A stretch of 64,000 bases of DNA, taken from positions 2,914,001 through 2,978,000 of the forward strand of contig CP148074.1 in assembly GCA_037482215.1 (NCBI GenBank), given 5' to 3'. The stretch's first letter is position 1. Every line of letters starts with the position of its first letter. The position numbers and the translations under genes were made by a program. Shown here one piece after another: positions 39,131 through 47,625 of the stretch. The notes beneath the pieces are model-generated. The model did no database searches. It saw only the letters and a list, made by a program, of their open reading frames with translations, and had not been told where the DNA came from. This DNA comes from Pseudomonas mendocina. GTDB lineage: Bacteria; Pseudomonadota; Gammaproteobacteria; Pseudomonadales; Pseudomonadaceae.

Positions 39131-40038
39131 GCACTGATGATCGTCGTGTGGATGCCGTACAAGCGGATACAGACCTTGTGCCGATCCGTGAGGTGGCTCG
39201 CTTAACCGGAGTCAACCCAGTCACGCTGCGTGCGTGGGAGCGCCGCTATGGATTGATCCGCCCACACCGGACCGGCAAAGGCCACCGCCTGTATAACCAG
39301 CACCATATTGAGCAAATCCAACAGGTACTGGCTTGGCTCGCCCGTGGTGTGGCCGTCAGCCAAGTCAGAGGCTTACTTGAACACCCACTGCCCGCGTCTG
39401 TTGCTGGCGATGCCTGGAATGAAGAAAGACGCCTTTGGCTGAATTGCATCGAGCAACTGGCTGAACGTTCTCTGGATGACAGCTTCAACCGCTCACTGGC
39501 GCTCTATCCCGCTGAAACAATGTGCCTGCACCTGTTGTTACCGCTTCTCGATGAGCTGCAACAGCGCTGGAGTTTATTAGCCAGCGAGCAGCTGGAACGC
39601 GTGTTTTTTCTCTCGTGGCTACGCAGCAAGCTCGAAACACGCATCTACCACGGCAATTGCCTGCACAGTGGCCCTCCGCTGCTGCTGTTGAGCCTGTCCA
39701 ACCAGCCAATGCAACCCACCCTGTGGCTGTGCGCCTGGCTGGCCAGCACCAGCGGAAGTCCAGTGCGTGTATTCGACCAGCCTATTTCGCCCGCCGAGAT
39801 CAGCCGCGCAATCAGCCTGATAGCACCCCGTGCGGTGCTGTTTCACAGCGACCACTGCGTGGCGCCCGCTTATTTACGCCTGGTGGCAAACACCCACGCC
39901 CACCCACAAATGCTCTGTGGAATGGCCGCAACCATCCACAACGAGGCGCTGAGCGGCTGCCCGCATCTGCACCTTGCCGAATCCCCCCTGAACGCCCTGC
40001 ACTGCCTGCAGCGCCTCGGCCTCATTACGCATTGTTAG
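39127..40038 (+). CDS. MerR-family regulator, LitR-like (second copy)
   Basis: 303 residues, ATGA overlap with the DUF523 gene. The MerR DNA-binding head (EVARLTGVNPVTLRAWERRYGLIRPHR, GHRLYNQHHIEQIQQVLAWL) is almost identical to that of the first copy, so both should bind the same TGTACA-type operators. The C-terminal half is diverged and lacks the B12-binding signature. Being inside the operon it may control gives a feedback loop. The equivalent P. putida proteins are class II LitR homologues working with a LOV protein. Confidence 0.87.
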   Translation: MSTDDRRVDAVQADTDLVPIREVARLTGVNPVTLRAWERRYGLIRPHRTGKGHRLYNQHHIEQIQQVLAWLARGVAVSQVRGLLEHPLPASVAGDAWNEERRLWLNCIEQLAERSLDDSFNRSLALYPAETMCLHLLLPLLDELQQRWSLLASEQLERVFFLSWLRSKLETRIYHGNCLHSGPPLLLLSLSNQPMQPTLWLCAWLASTSGSPVRVFDQPISPAEISRAISLIAPRAVLFHSDHCVAPAYLRLVANTHAHPQMLCGMAATIHNEALSGCPHLHLAESPLNALHCLQRLGLITHC

Positions 40039-40049
40039 GGAGACTGCCC

Positions 40050-41489
40050 ATGCGCCAACTGATGTGGTTTCGCAGCGACCTGCGTACTCAAGACAACACT
40101 GCTTTAAACGCGGCCATGCAAAACGGCCCGACCCTGGCGGTGTTTTTCATCACGCCGGGTCAATGGCTGGAACACGATGATGCACCGAGCAAAGTCGACT
40201 TCTGGTTACGTAACTTACATAGCCTGCAAGCGCAATTGAAATCACTCAACGTACCGCTGCTGATACGCCATGTAGCGTTCTGGCGTGATGTACCTGAAGA
40301 GATGGCAAAACTGTGCCAGGAGCACACCATCTGTGCCGTACACAGCAACGAAGAGTACGGTCTGAATGAAGCTCACCGGGATCAGCAGGTAGCCAATCGC
40401 CTCTCCAAGCTGGGCGTGCAATTCAACGGTTATTTGGACCAATTGCTGTTTCAACCCGGCAGTATCCTCAACCGCAGCGGCAACTATTTTCAGGTTTATA
40501 GTCAGTTCCGTAAGGTCTGCTATCAGCGACTGCACACAGCCATGCCCAGCACACACCCGCTGCCGAAAGCTCAAGCCAACCTTGGGATTGAAAGCGATAA
40601 GGTTCCAACTGAAGTTGCTGGTTTCGACAAACCCACCGACGCTCTGCAAAAGCTCTGGCCGGCTGGGGAAATCAAAGCCCATCTGCGCCTGCAGCGTTTT
40701 GCGGATGAGTACATGGAGGATTACGACCTTCAGCGCGACCTGCCCGCCATACCGGGCACCAGCCAGCTTTCGCCCTACCTGGCAGCCGGGGTGCTTTCGC
40801 CAAGGCAGTGCCTTGAAGCGGCCTTGATGAGCAACCGTGGCGAGTTTGAAAGCGGCACCCCAGGCGTTGTTACCTGGATCAACGAACTGCTCTGGCGCGA
40901 GTTCTACAAACATATTCTGGTGGGCTTTCCTCAGGTTTCGCGGCACCAGCCCTTTCGCGCGCAGACCAAAACCATCCCATGGCGGCATGCCCCCCAAGAA
41001 CTGCAAGCCTGGAAGGAAGGCCGAACAGGCTTTCCATTGGTTGATGCAGCCATACGCCAACTGCTGGCAACCGGCTGGATGCACAACCGCCTGCGGATGG
41101 TTGTGGCGATGTTTCTGAGCAAGAACCTGTTGATCGACTGGCGCGAGGGCGAGCGCTTTTTCATGGCCCACCTGATTGATGGTGACCTTGCCGCCAACAA
41201 TGGAGGATGGCAGTGGAGCGCATCTACCGGCACGGATGCCGTGCCTTGGTTCCGCCTGTTCAACCCGATCAATCAGTCACGTCGTTTCGATCCGCAGGGG
41301 CGCTTTATCCGGCATTGGCTCCCCGAGCTGGCTGATCTGGATGAAAAATTCATTCATGAGCCGTGGAAAGCAGGCAGTCTTTTTGCGCGGCCAGACTACC
41401 CACAACCCATGATTGACCTTAACCACAGCCGTGATCGGGTCTTGCACACCTTCCGCAGCCTTTCTGTGTTGGAGGGGCATGATGTCTGA
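40050..41489 (+). CDS. phrB: Deoxyribodipyrimidine photolyase
   Basis: 479 residues from ATG 40050 behind GGGAGA; a much longer upstream frame overlaps the regulator gene and is rejected. Class I CPD photolyase: antenna domain (MRQLMWFRSDLRTQDNTAL), then the FAD domain with TSQLSPYLAAGVLSPRQC, ELLWREFYKHIL, Trp triad residues, WKEGRTGFPLVDAAIRQL, TGWMHNRLRMVVAMFLSKNLLIDW and GGWQWSASTGTDA. It repairs UV cyclobutane dimers using blue light. Placement under LitR/LOV control is sensible: repair enzyme made when light is present. Confidence 0.96.
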   Translation: MRQLMWFRSDLRTQDNTALNAAMQNGPTLAVFFITPGQWLEHDDAPSKVDFWLRNLHSLQAQLKSLNVPLLIRHVAFWRDVPEEMAKLCQEHTICAVHSNEEYGLNEAHRDQQVANRLSKLGVQFNGYLDQLLFQPGSILNRSGNYFQVYSQFRKVCYQRLHTAMPSTHPLPKAQANLGIESDKVPTEVAGFDKPTDALQKLWPAGEIKAHLRLQRFADEYMEDYDLQRDLPAIPGTSQLSPYLAAGVLSPRQCLEAALMSNRGEFESGTPGVVTWINELLWREFYKHILVGFPQVSRHQPFRAQTKTIPWRHAPQELQAWKEGRTGFPLVDAAIRQLLATGWMHNRLRMVVAMFLSKNLLIDWREGERFFMAHLIDGDLAANNGGWQWSASTGTDAVPWFRLFNPINQSRRFDPQGRFIRHWLPELADLDEKFIHEPWKAGSLFARPDYPQPMIDLNHSRDRVLHTFRSLSVLEGHDV

Positions 41490-41907
41490 GTTCCTGCACC
41501 GATTCGCCCATAAGTTTGCCAGTCTCACTGCTGACAACCTTGACCATTTAGGTGAGCTGTACAGTCATGATGTGGTGTTTCAGGACCCGTTGCACACCAT
41601 CAAGGGCCTGCCAGCCGTGCAGGACTACTTTGCCAACCTGTACGCCAATGTCAGCGACCTGAAGTTTACGTTTGAGCAACTCGACACCCTTACCTCAGGC
41701 AAGTCGGGCTACCTGCGCTGGACGATGCAATTCCGTCACCCGCGCTTAAATGGCGGCAACCCAGTCATGGTTAAGGGCTGCACCTACTTACGCTGGCACG
41801 AAAAGGTCTATCTGCATCACGACTACTTCGACGCAGGTGCCATGCTTTACGAACACCTCCCTCTCGCCGGCAAGCTAATTCGCTGGCTCAAAGGGAGGCT
41901 GGCATGA
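41482..41907 (+). CDS. NTF2/SnoaL-like protein
   Basis: 141 residues. Two adjacent ATG codons overlap the phrB stop; the second (41482) is better spaced from GGAGGGG. A small cone-shaped NTF2-like fold is indicated (FASLTADNLDHLGELYSHDVVFQDPLHTIKGLPAVQDYFANLY, YLRWTMQF, HHDYFDAGAMLYEHLPLAG). Members can be enzymes or binding proteins. In this operon type it accompanies the dehydrogenase and FAD protein. Function unknown. Overlaps the next gene by 4 bases. Confidence 0.85.
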   Translation: MSEFLHRFAHKFASLTADNLDHLGELYSHDVVFQDPLHTIKGLPAVQDYFANLYANVSDLKFTFEQLDTLTSGKSGYLRWTMQFRHPRLNGGNPVMVKGCTYLRWHEKVYLHHDYFDAGAMLYEHLPLAGKLIRWLKGRLA

Positions 41908-42665
41908 AACGGATCTGGATCACCGGAGCCAGCAGCGGCATCGGCTTAGAGCTGGCACGCCTTCTACTGGAGCAAGGACACGGAGTGGCCGTCAGTGCTC
42001 GAACGGTTGAACCTCTCAACCTTCTTCAGCAGGAGTACCCCAATCAGGTTCTCATTGTTGCGGGTGATCTTGCCGAGGCTGACGAAGTTCAGCGCATGGG
42101 AGAACGCATCAGAGCACTTTGGGGACAGCTCGACCAAGTCATCCTCAACGCTGGGACGTGCGAGTACATCGACGTTAAGCAATTTGAAGCTGCCATGGTT
42201 GAGCGGGTGATGCGCGCCAATCTGCTCTCGGCCGCTCATTGCATCGAAGTCGCGCTGCCACTTTTACGCAATGCCCAGCGCGGACACATAGTCGCCATCA
42301 GCAGCTCGGTTACCTACCTGCCACTGCCCAGAGCTGGCGCCTACGGTGCTTCCAAAGCGGCCATGCGCTATTTGTTCAACTCGCTGCGCATTGATCTGGC
42401 CAGCGCGGGGATTGACGTAACGCTAGTCAGCCCTGGCTTTGTAGACACCCCGCTGACCCGCAAAAACGACTTCCCGATGCCGATGCGTTGGCCTGTAGAA
42501 AAGGCAGCCAGACACATCGTAAAGCGGCTGCCTAAACGCCCCCTGGAAATTGCCTTCCCCACTCCATTTATAGCGGCCTTGCGTCTGCTGGCTCTGCTGC
42601 CACAACGCTTGCAACTCCATCTGGGCAAACAGTTGTCCCGCCCCTCAACGGATAAACAGTCATGA
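41904..42665 (+). CDS. Short-chain dehydrogenase/reductase
   Basis: 253 residues, classical SDR. NAD(P)-binding TGASSGIGLELAR, the NAG motif (ILNAGTCEY), catalytic Ser in AISSSVTYL and the YGASKAA motif (Tyr-x3-Lys) are all present. C-terminal hydrophobic stretch (FIAALRLLALLPQRLQLHLG) may touch the membrane. Substrate not known; context suggests lipid or fatty-acyl chemistry. ATGA overlaps both sides. Confidence 0.9.
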   Translation: MKRIWITGASSGIGLELARLLLEQGHGVAVSARTVEPLNLLQQEYPNQVLIVAGDLAEADEVQRMGERIRALWGQLDQVILNAGTCEYIDVKQFEAAMVERVMRANLLSAAHCIEVALPLLRNAQRGHIVAISSSVTYLPLPRAGAYGASKAAMRYLFNSLRIDLASAGIDVTLVSPGFVDTPLTRKNDFPMPMRWPVEKAARHIVKRLPKRPLEIAFPTPFIAALRLLALLPQRLQLHLGKQLSRPSTDKQS

Positions 42666-43909
42666 AAATTGCCATCATCGGCAGCGGTATTTCTGGCCTG
42701 ACCTGCGCCTACCTGCTCAGCCGCAACCACGAAGTACACGTATTTGAAAGCAACGACTGGATTGGTGGTCACACCCATACCGTGGACGTTGAGGTTGCTG
42801 GCACCCCATATGCCATCGACACCGGCTTTATTGTTTTCAACGATTGGACCTACCCCAACTTTATCCGCTTGCTTCAGCAACTCGGTGTGGCCTCGCAGCC
42901 CACTGAAATGAGCTTTTCCGTCCATGATCCCCGAAGCGGTCTTGAGTACAACGGCAACAACCTGAACAGTTTGTTTGCTCAGCGCCGGAACCTCGTATCA
43001 CCTGGATTCTGGGGCATGCTGTGGGACATCACGCGCTTCAACCGATGCGTACTCGATGATCTGGAAAAGAATCGAATAGACGAAGCGACTACCCTAGGCC
43101 AATACCTCAAAGCCAATGGCTACGGTCAACGCTTTATCGAGCACTACATCGTGCCGATGGGTTCAGCCATATGGTCAATGTCCATGGCTGATATGCAGAA
43201 TTTCCCGCTGCAATTCTTCGTTCGGTTCTGTAAAAACCACGGCCTGTTGTCCGTCAATAACCGCCCTCAATGGCATGTTATTAGCGGCGGCTCACGCAGT
43301 TATATCCCCAAGCTATGCGCAAGCTTTGAGCAGCGCATTCGTCTCAACTGCCCGGTTCACAGCGTATCTCGCAGCGATGATCGCGTCGTGATCAGCAGTG
43401 AATGGGGCGAGGAACAGTTCGATAAAGTGGTCTTCGCCTGCCACAGCGATCAGGCCCTGAGCCTGCTACGAAAGCCCTCGCAAACGGAATGGGAAATTCT
43501 TCGGGCAATCCATTACGCGGATAACGACGTGGTGCTGCATACCGATACCCGCCTGCTCCCCGACCGCAAGTTGGCATGGGCCAGCTGGAACTACCGCCTG
43601 AGCGACTCCGACAGGGTTCCGGCCGCGGTGACCTACAACATGAACATCCTGCAAGGGCTTAAGAGCGACACCACCTTCTGCGTGAGCCTTAATCAGACTC
43701 AGGCCATCGCGCCCAATAAAATTCTTCAGCGTTTCCAGTACGCACACCCTCAATACAGCCTGACAGCGGTCGCCGCGCAGAGTCGCTGGGCTGAGTTACA
43801 AGGTCAACAAAACAGCTATTTCTGCGGTGCTTACTGGGCCAATGGCTTCCATGAAGATGGCGTGGTCAGTGCGTTGCGCGTTGCAGCGCAATTCGGAGAG
43901 CACCTGTGA
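42662..43909 (+). CDS. FAD-dependent amine-oxidase-like protein (lipid-modifying cluster)
   Basis: 415 residues. N-terminal dinucleotide fold IIGSGISGLTCAYLLSR, then FESNDWIGGHTHTVDVEV, GFIVFNDWTYPNF, PMGSAIWSMSMADM and a C-terminal FAD-contact (YFCGAYWANGFHEDGVVSALRVA). The family is linked with CFA-synthase-like and DUF1365 genes in many bacteria, and a related flavoprotein acts in furan-fatty-acid synthesis in alphaproteobacteria. Desaturation or oxidation of a phospholipid acyl chain is a reasonable guess, not shown by sequence. Confidence 0.88.
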   Translation: MKIAIIGSGISGLTCAYLLSRNHEVHVFESNDWIGGHTHTVDVEVAGTPYAIDTGFIVFNDWTYPNFIRLLQQLGVASQPTEMSFSVHDPRSGLEYNGNNLNSLFAQRRNLVSPGFWGMLWDITRFNRCVLDDLEKNRIDEATTLGQYLKANGYGQRFIEHYIVPMGSAIWSMSMADMQNFPLQFFVRFCKNHGLLSVNNRPQWHVISGGSRSYIPKLCASFEQRIRLNCPVHSVSRSDDRVVISSEWGEEQFDKVVFACHSDQALSLLRKPSQTEWEILRAIHYADNDVVLHTDTRLLPDRKLAWASWNYRLSDSDRVPAAVTYNMNILQGLKSDTTFCVSLNQTQAIAPNKILQRFQYAHPQYSLTAVAAQSRWAELQGQQNSYFCGAYWANGFHEDGVVSALRVAAQFGEHL

Positions 43910-44697
43910 ACAGCGCGCTGTATAGCGGCTGGGTAGGCCACCAGCGCCTACACCCGCGCGCCCACGGGTTCCGTTATCGAATCGGCATGCTCTACCTGGA
44001 CCTAGCCGAACAGGCTGACGTTCTAGAGCTGTCAGCACTGGCTGGCTCATCGCGCTGGGCACCCTTTTCTTTCAGAGAGACTGACTACCTGCCGCACCTG
44101 ACTGAGCTGGGTATCCCCCTCATCGAGGCCGTCCGCCAATGCCTCAGCGAAGCGTTGCCCTCGCCCCCTAATGGGCGAGTCTGCCTGCTGACTCAGCCCC
44201 GCAGCTGGGGCCTGTCATTCAATCCAGTGAGCATTTTTTACTGCTTTGATGAAGCCGGACAACTCGCCGCCATGCTCTGCGAGGTCAGCAATACACCGTG
44301 GCACGAGCGTTATCACTACGTGTTGCCTGCCCATGCCGAGGGTGAGTCACGCCACCGGGTTCAAAAGAGTTTTCACGTCTCGCCGTTTATGCCGCTGGAT
44401 CTGGAATACCGCATGCGCTTCAGCCAGCCCGATCAGCAATTGCACATCACCATGCAGGATTGGCAAGGCCCACAAAAAGTCTTTGAAGCAGGCATGAGCC
44501 TTAAGCGCACCGAGCTAAGCCGCCACAGCCTGCACCGGCATCTACTGGCCTTCCCCTGGATGACTGGCAAAACCCTTCTCGCCATTTATTGGCAAGCCTT
44601 GCGCCTGTTGCTTAAGCGCACCCCTGTTTTTAATCACCAAGCCGCCGACGGGCATTTCCGTACCGCCACTCTGGAGTCTCGCCATGAACAACCCTAG
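43906..44697 (+). CDS. DUF1365 protein
   Basis: 263 residues, GTG start overlapping the previous stop (GTGA). Typical start (LYSGWVGHQRLHPRAHGFRYRIGMLYLDL), RSWGLSFNPVSIFYCFDEAG, EVSNTPWHERYHYVLP, KSFHVSPFMPLDLEYRM. No catalytic motif known. Nearly always found between a FAD-dependent oxidoreductase and a CFA-synthase-like gene, as here, so it probably works on the same lipid. Overlaps the next gene by 14 bases. Confidence 0.88.
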   Translation: MNSALYSGWVGHQRLHPRAHGFRYRIGMLYLDLAEQADVLELSALAGSSRWAPFSFRETDYLPHLTELGIPLIEAVRQCLSEALPSPPNGRVCLLTQPRSWGLSFNPVSIFYCFDEAGQLAAMLCEVSNTPWHERYHYVLPAHAEGESRHRVQKSFHVSPFMPLDLEYRMRFSQPDQQLHITMQDWQGPQKVFEAGMSLKRTELSRHSLHRHLLAFPWMTGKTLLAIYWQALRLLLKRTPVFNHQAADGHFRTATLESRHEQP

Positions 44698-45952
44698 CTT
44701 GAACCCTGCGGCCACCAGCAGTGCCAGCTCTGCCACTTTCAGCACCCGCCTGCTGAGGCAACTTGTACTGCGCCAGCTCAGCGCACTGCGCCACGGTCAC
44801 CTGCTGATCCATTCGGAAGGCGAAACCCTGAGCTTCGGTGACAAGGCCTCTGCACTACAGGCTGAATTGAGCGTGCAGCACAGTGCGTTCTGGTCGATGG
44901 TGGCCAGTAATGGCTCCATCGGTGCAGGTGAAGCCTACGTACAGGGCTATTGGACCAGCCCTGATCTGACCATGGTCATCCGCTTGTTTGCAGCCAATCT
45001 TGATCTGTTGGATACCGTCGAAAATGGCCTAGCCCGCCTTCGGCGCCCGCTGGTCAAAGCCCTGCACTGGCTCAACCGCAACACCCGAGACGGATCACGG
45101 CGCAACATATCCGCCCATTACGACTTGGGTAATGCCCTCTTCGAGCAGTTGCTGGACCCGACCATGATGTACTCCTCTGCCATCTTCCGCAGTGAAGACG
45201 ACACGCTGGAGCAGGGGCAACTGAACAAGCTTGAGCGCATCTGCCAAAAGCTGGAGCTCAAACCCACTGACCACCTGCTGGAGATTGGCACCGGCTGGGG
45301 CAGCATGGCGCTGTATGCCGCTACGCACTATGGCTGCAAGGTGACCACAACCACCCTATCCCGTGAACAGTACGCCTACACCCAGAAGCGCATCAAGGAA
45401 CAGGGCCTGCAAGATCGCATCACCTTGTTGTTGGAGGATTACCGCGACCTTAAAGGCCAATACGACAAACTCGTCTCCATTGAAATGATTGAGGCTGTCG
45501 GCCACCGTTATCTGCCCGTGTACTTCAAGCAGTGCAGCCATTTGCTTAAAGACGGCGGCCTCATGCTGCTTCAAGCCATTACCATCCGTGATCAGCGCTA
45601 TGAGCAGGCCAAGAGCTCCGTCGACTTTATTCAACGCCATATCTTCCCCGGAGGAGCATTGCCTTCGGTAACCGCCATGCTCAACTGCATCAATACCCAG
45701 ACAGATATGAACCTGCACCACATGGAGGATTTTGGCCTGCACTACGCGCGGACCCTTCGCTTCTGGCACGAGAACCTACGCCGCAGCCGCAACACGCTAG
45801 AAGGCCTCGGCTATGACGAAACCTTCTACCGTTTGTGGGAGTTTTACTTCTGCTACTGCGAAGGCGGCTTCCTGGAGCGCAGTATTGGCACAGCCCACCT
45901 CTTATTGGCCAAACCTGAAGCGCGCCCGCAACCGTTCGGAATTAGTGCGTGA
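44684..45952 (+). CDS. Cyclopropane-fatty-acyl-phospholipid synthase-like methyltransferase
   Basis: 422 residues. N-terminal lipid-binding domain (LLRQLVLRQLSALRHGHLLIHSEGETLSFG) and the SAM domain with HYDLGNALFEQLLDPTMMYSSAIF, motif I LLEIGTGWGSMALYAA, TTTTLSREQYAYTQKRI, EDYRDLKGQYDKLVSIEMIEAVGHRYLPVYF. It methylates unsaturated acyl chains of membrane phospholipids, giving a cyclopropane or, in UfaM-type enzymes, a methylated precursor of furan fatty acids. Which product applies cannot be decided by eye. The context with photolyase and LOV points to protection against light-made oxidants. Confidence 0.9.
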   Translation: MNNPSLNPAATSSASSATFSTRLLRQLVLRQLSALRHGHLLIHSEGETLSFGDKASALQAELSVQHSAFWSMVASNGSIGAGEAYVQGYWTSPDLTMVIRLFAANLDLLDTVENGLARLRRPLVKALHWLNRNTRDGSRRNISAHYDLGNALFEQLLDPTMMYSSAIFRSEDDTLEQGQLNKLERICQKLELKPTDHLLEIGTGWGSMALYAATHYGCKVTTTTLSREQYAYTQKRIKEQGLQDRITLLLEDYRDLKGQYDKLVSIEMIEAVGHRYLPVYFKQCSHLLKDGGLMLLQAITIRDQRYEQAKSSVDFIQRHIFPGGALPSVTAMLNCINTQTDMNLHHMEDFGLHYARTLRFWHENLRRSRNTLEGLGYDETFYRLWEFYFCYCEGGFLERSIGTAHLLLAKPEARPQPFGISA

Positions 45953-46452
45953 GCCTGCGCAAACGCCTACTGCTCAATGCCGGGCTGTTCCAGCTCGGCT
46001 GGTTGGCCTGTGTATTTGGCGCCAGCAATCCTGCGTGGCTGGCGGTGGCCGCAGTGTGTCTGGGTGCTCACTTGGGATGGGTTGCCGATGACCGACGTGC
46101 AGAGTGTTTTGTGATTTTGCGCGTAGCAGCAGCCGGTTGGATTGTGGACAGCGCGCTGATGCATACAGGACTGTTCGACTTCGGCACTACGCTAATCCTG
46201 CCCGCCTGGCTGATGTTGCTCTGGCTGTTATTCGCCAGCACGCTTCGCTACAGCCTGGCTTGGTCAGCCCGGCCTATGTGGCTGAGCTGTTTACTGGGCG
46301 CCTGTTGCGGCCCATTGTCTTACTTAGCCGGGGCTCGATTGGCTGACGTTGGACTGCCCCTCGGTGAACCGCTGAGTCTGGCTCTGTTGGCGCTTATTTG
46401 GGCGGTTCTGCTGCCAGCCTTGCACAGATTGGCTGGCAGCCACCAACGCTGA
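45949..46452 (+). CDS. DUF2878 membrane protein
   Basis: 167 residues, GTG start overlapping the methyltransferase stop. Five or so membrane segments (LLLNAGLFQLGWLACVFG, LAVAAVCLGAHLGWVA, LILPAWLMLLWLLFASTL, LALLALIWAVLLPALH). DUF2878 has no known function; it is a constant partner of these light/lipid clusters in Pseudomonas. Last gene of the operon. Confidence 0.85.
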   Translation: MSLRKRLLLNAGLFQLGWLACVFGASNPAWLAVAAVCLGAHLGWVADDRRAECFVILRVAAAGWIVDSALMHTGLFDFGTTLILPAWLMLLWLLFASTLRYSLAWSARPMWLSCLLGACCGPLSYLAGARLADVGLPLGEPLSLALLALIWAVLLPALHRLAGSHQR

Positions 46453-46454
46453 TC

Positions 46455-46506
46455 TAGGTTCTGTACGAGAAGTCTCCGAGCACAGGCACTTTCCGTACAG
46501 AACCTA
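46455..46506. terminator. Perfect inverted repeat between convergent DUF2878 and DUF3833 genes
   Basis: 13-bp arms TAGGTTCTGTACG / CGTACAGAACCTA around a 26-base loop. The right arm includes the DUF3833 stop codon. No T-tract, so it acts as a structured end or an operator-like palindrome. Confidence 0.55.
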
Positions 46507-47028
46507 AGACTTCTTACGGAAAAACAAAGTGACTTGCCCCACCTCAATCCCGAACTTACTCATGAAGGAACGGTTGACCATGGTGTTTTCGTCCAGCAGG
46601 TACATCCAGTCATCCAGAAATACCTCATACACCTGATCATCCACCGGCAAACTCAGCACGTAGCGCCAACGTAGGGCATTGCCAGCAACCTCGCCCTCAG
46701 CCTCACCGACCACATCCGCAGCAGTTCCGCGCCACTCCCCGGGAGCAGTCGCTGATAAGGTCCAGACACGCTTCTGCCGGGTGCCATCACTGTAAGAGAA
46801 CGACTCGTCGAGAATCAGATCATCCCCTTGAGCGTAGCCCTTTATGTCCACATGAAAGCGTTTGACCACCTCGCCTGAACGCTTTTGGAACATCCCCCAG
46901 GCCTCCACCTCACCGGTGAAAAATGCCCGCAGATCAAGTTTCGGCTCCTCATCCTTGTAGGTGTGTACATCCACCTGCGTGCAACTGCTCAACAGCACAC
47001 ACAACGACAACATCAGGACTCTGAACAT
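46504..47028 (-). CDS. DUF3833 lipoprotein
   Basis: 174 residues from ATG 47028 (GAGGAG upstream). Signal peptide with lipobox LLSSC (Cys16). Mature part DLRAFFTGEVEAWGMFQKRSGEVVKRF, GYAQGDDLILDESFSYSDGTRQKRVW, VFLDDWMYLLDENTMVNRSFMSKFGIEVG fits DUF3833, a lipocalin-like beta-barrel guess. Second gene of the pair with the chalcone-isomerase-like gene; likely binds or handles lipids in the periplasm. Confidence 0.86.
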   Translation of the reverse strand: MFRVLMLSLCVLLSSCTQVDVHTYKDEEPKLDLRAFFTGEVEAWGMFQKRSGEVVKRFHVDIKGYAQGDDLILDESFSYSDGTRQKRVWTLSATAPGEWRGTAADVVGEAEGEVAGNALRWRYVLSLPVDDQVYEVFLDDWMYLLDENTMVNRSFMSKFGIEVGQVTLFFRKKS

Positions 47029-47043
47029 GGTTACTCCTCGCAA

Positions 47044-47598
47044 TCAGGGTTCTATAGCACCAATGAGCCGGGCCCGTAGCTCAGGTGTGCGAGTCTGCGC
47101 GTCCAGCCAAATTGAAAAGAAAGCACGGGCGAACGCTTGGTCGCTCACCCCATGCCTGAAGGCGTCACCTGCATAGAAACGCGCGCCTCTGCCGGGCAGA
47201 AAAACCCCCGTGATGCGCTCGCCCTCTGCGACATCGACAAACGCCTGCTGCATCTCAAGCGCCCAGCGGTCCAACTGCGCGGGATCGACCACAGATCCTT
47301 GAATACGGCGAATTTCCTTAATGCTGGTTGCGACCAAATCATCTGCGCTGATTGATCGGCTGTAGGTGAGTTGCAGGGCAAAAGGCTCCTGAAACGACAG
47401 CAGCGAATCAGCGCTACCAGCATCGCTCCACAGCTCCGCCTTATAGATGGAGAAGCCAAACATACGCAGCTCGCCCGAGCCAATCAGGCGCGAGTCCGGA
47501 ATGGCCTCCCGCCAGCTAGCTTGGGCCTGCGTGCAGATCAGCAGCGTGGCCAACAGCATCTGAAGTAAGCAAGAAATGCGAGGCATAGGCGTGTCCAT
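47044..47598 (-). CDS. Chalcone-isomerase-like periplasmic protein
   Basis: 184 residues from ATG 47598; an upstream GTG (47616) and an internal ATG (47586) are alternatives, and no start has a clear Shine-Dalgarno. Signal peptide (LLQMLLATLLICTQAQAS). The mature domain SGELRMFGFSIYKAELWSDAG, PFALQLTYSRSISADDLVATSIKEIRR, FLPGRGARFYAG looks like the Chalcone_3 fold, which in bacteria binds fatty acids and need not be an isomerase. It is preceded by TGTACA/TATACA operator words and begins the second light-cluster transcript. Confidence 0.83.
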   Translation of the reverse strand: MDTPMPRISCLLQMLLATLLICTQAQASWREAIPDSRLIGSGELRMFGFSIYKAELWSDAGSADSLLSFQEPFALQLTYSRSISADDLVATSIKEIRRIQGSVVDPAQLDRWALEMQQAFVDVAEGERITGVFLPGRGARFYAGDAFRHGVSDQAFARAFFSIWLDAQTRTPELRARLIGAIEP

Positions 47599-47625
47599 TG
47601 CAGATGGATGTGACACACCTAAATC

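Noticed and set aside
39615..40049. 145-codon N-terminal extension of the photolyase frame
   Set aside because: It overlaps the MerR gene in another frame and has no homology to photolyases; the ATG at 40050 with GGGAGA is the real start.
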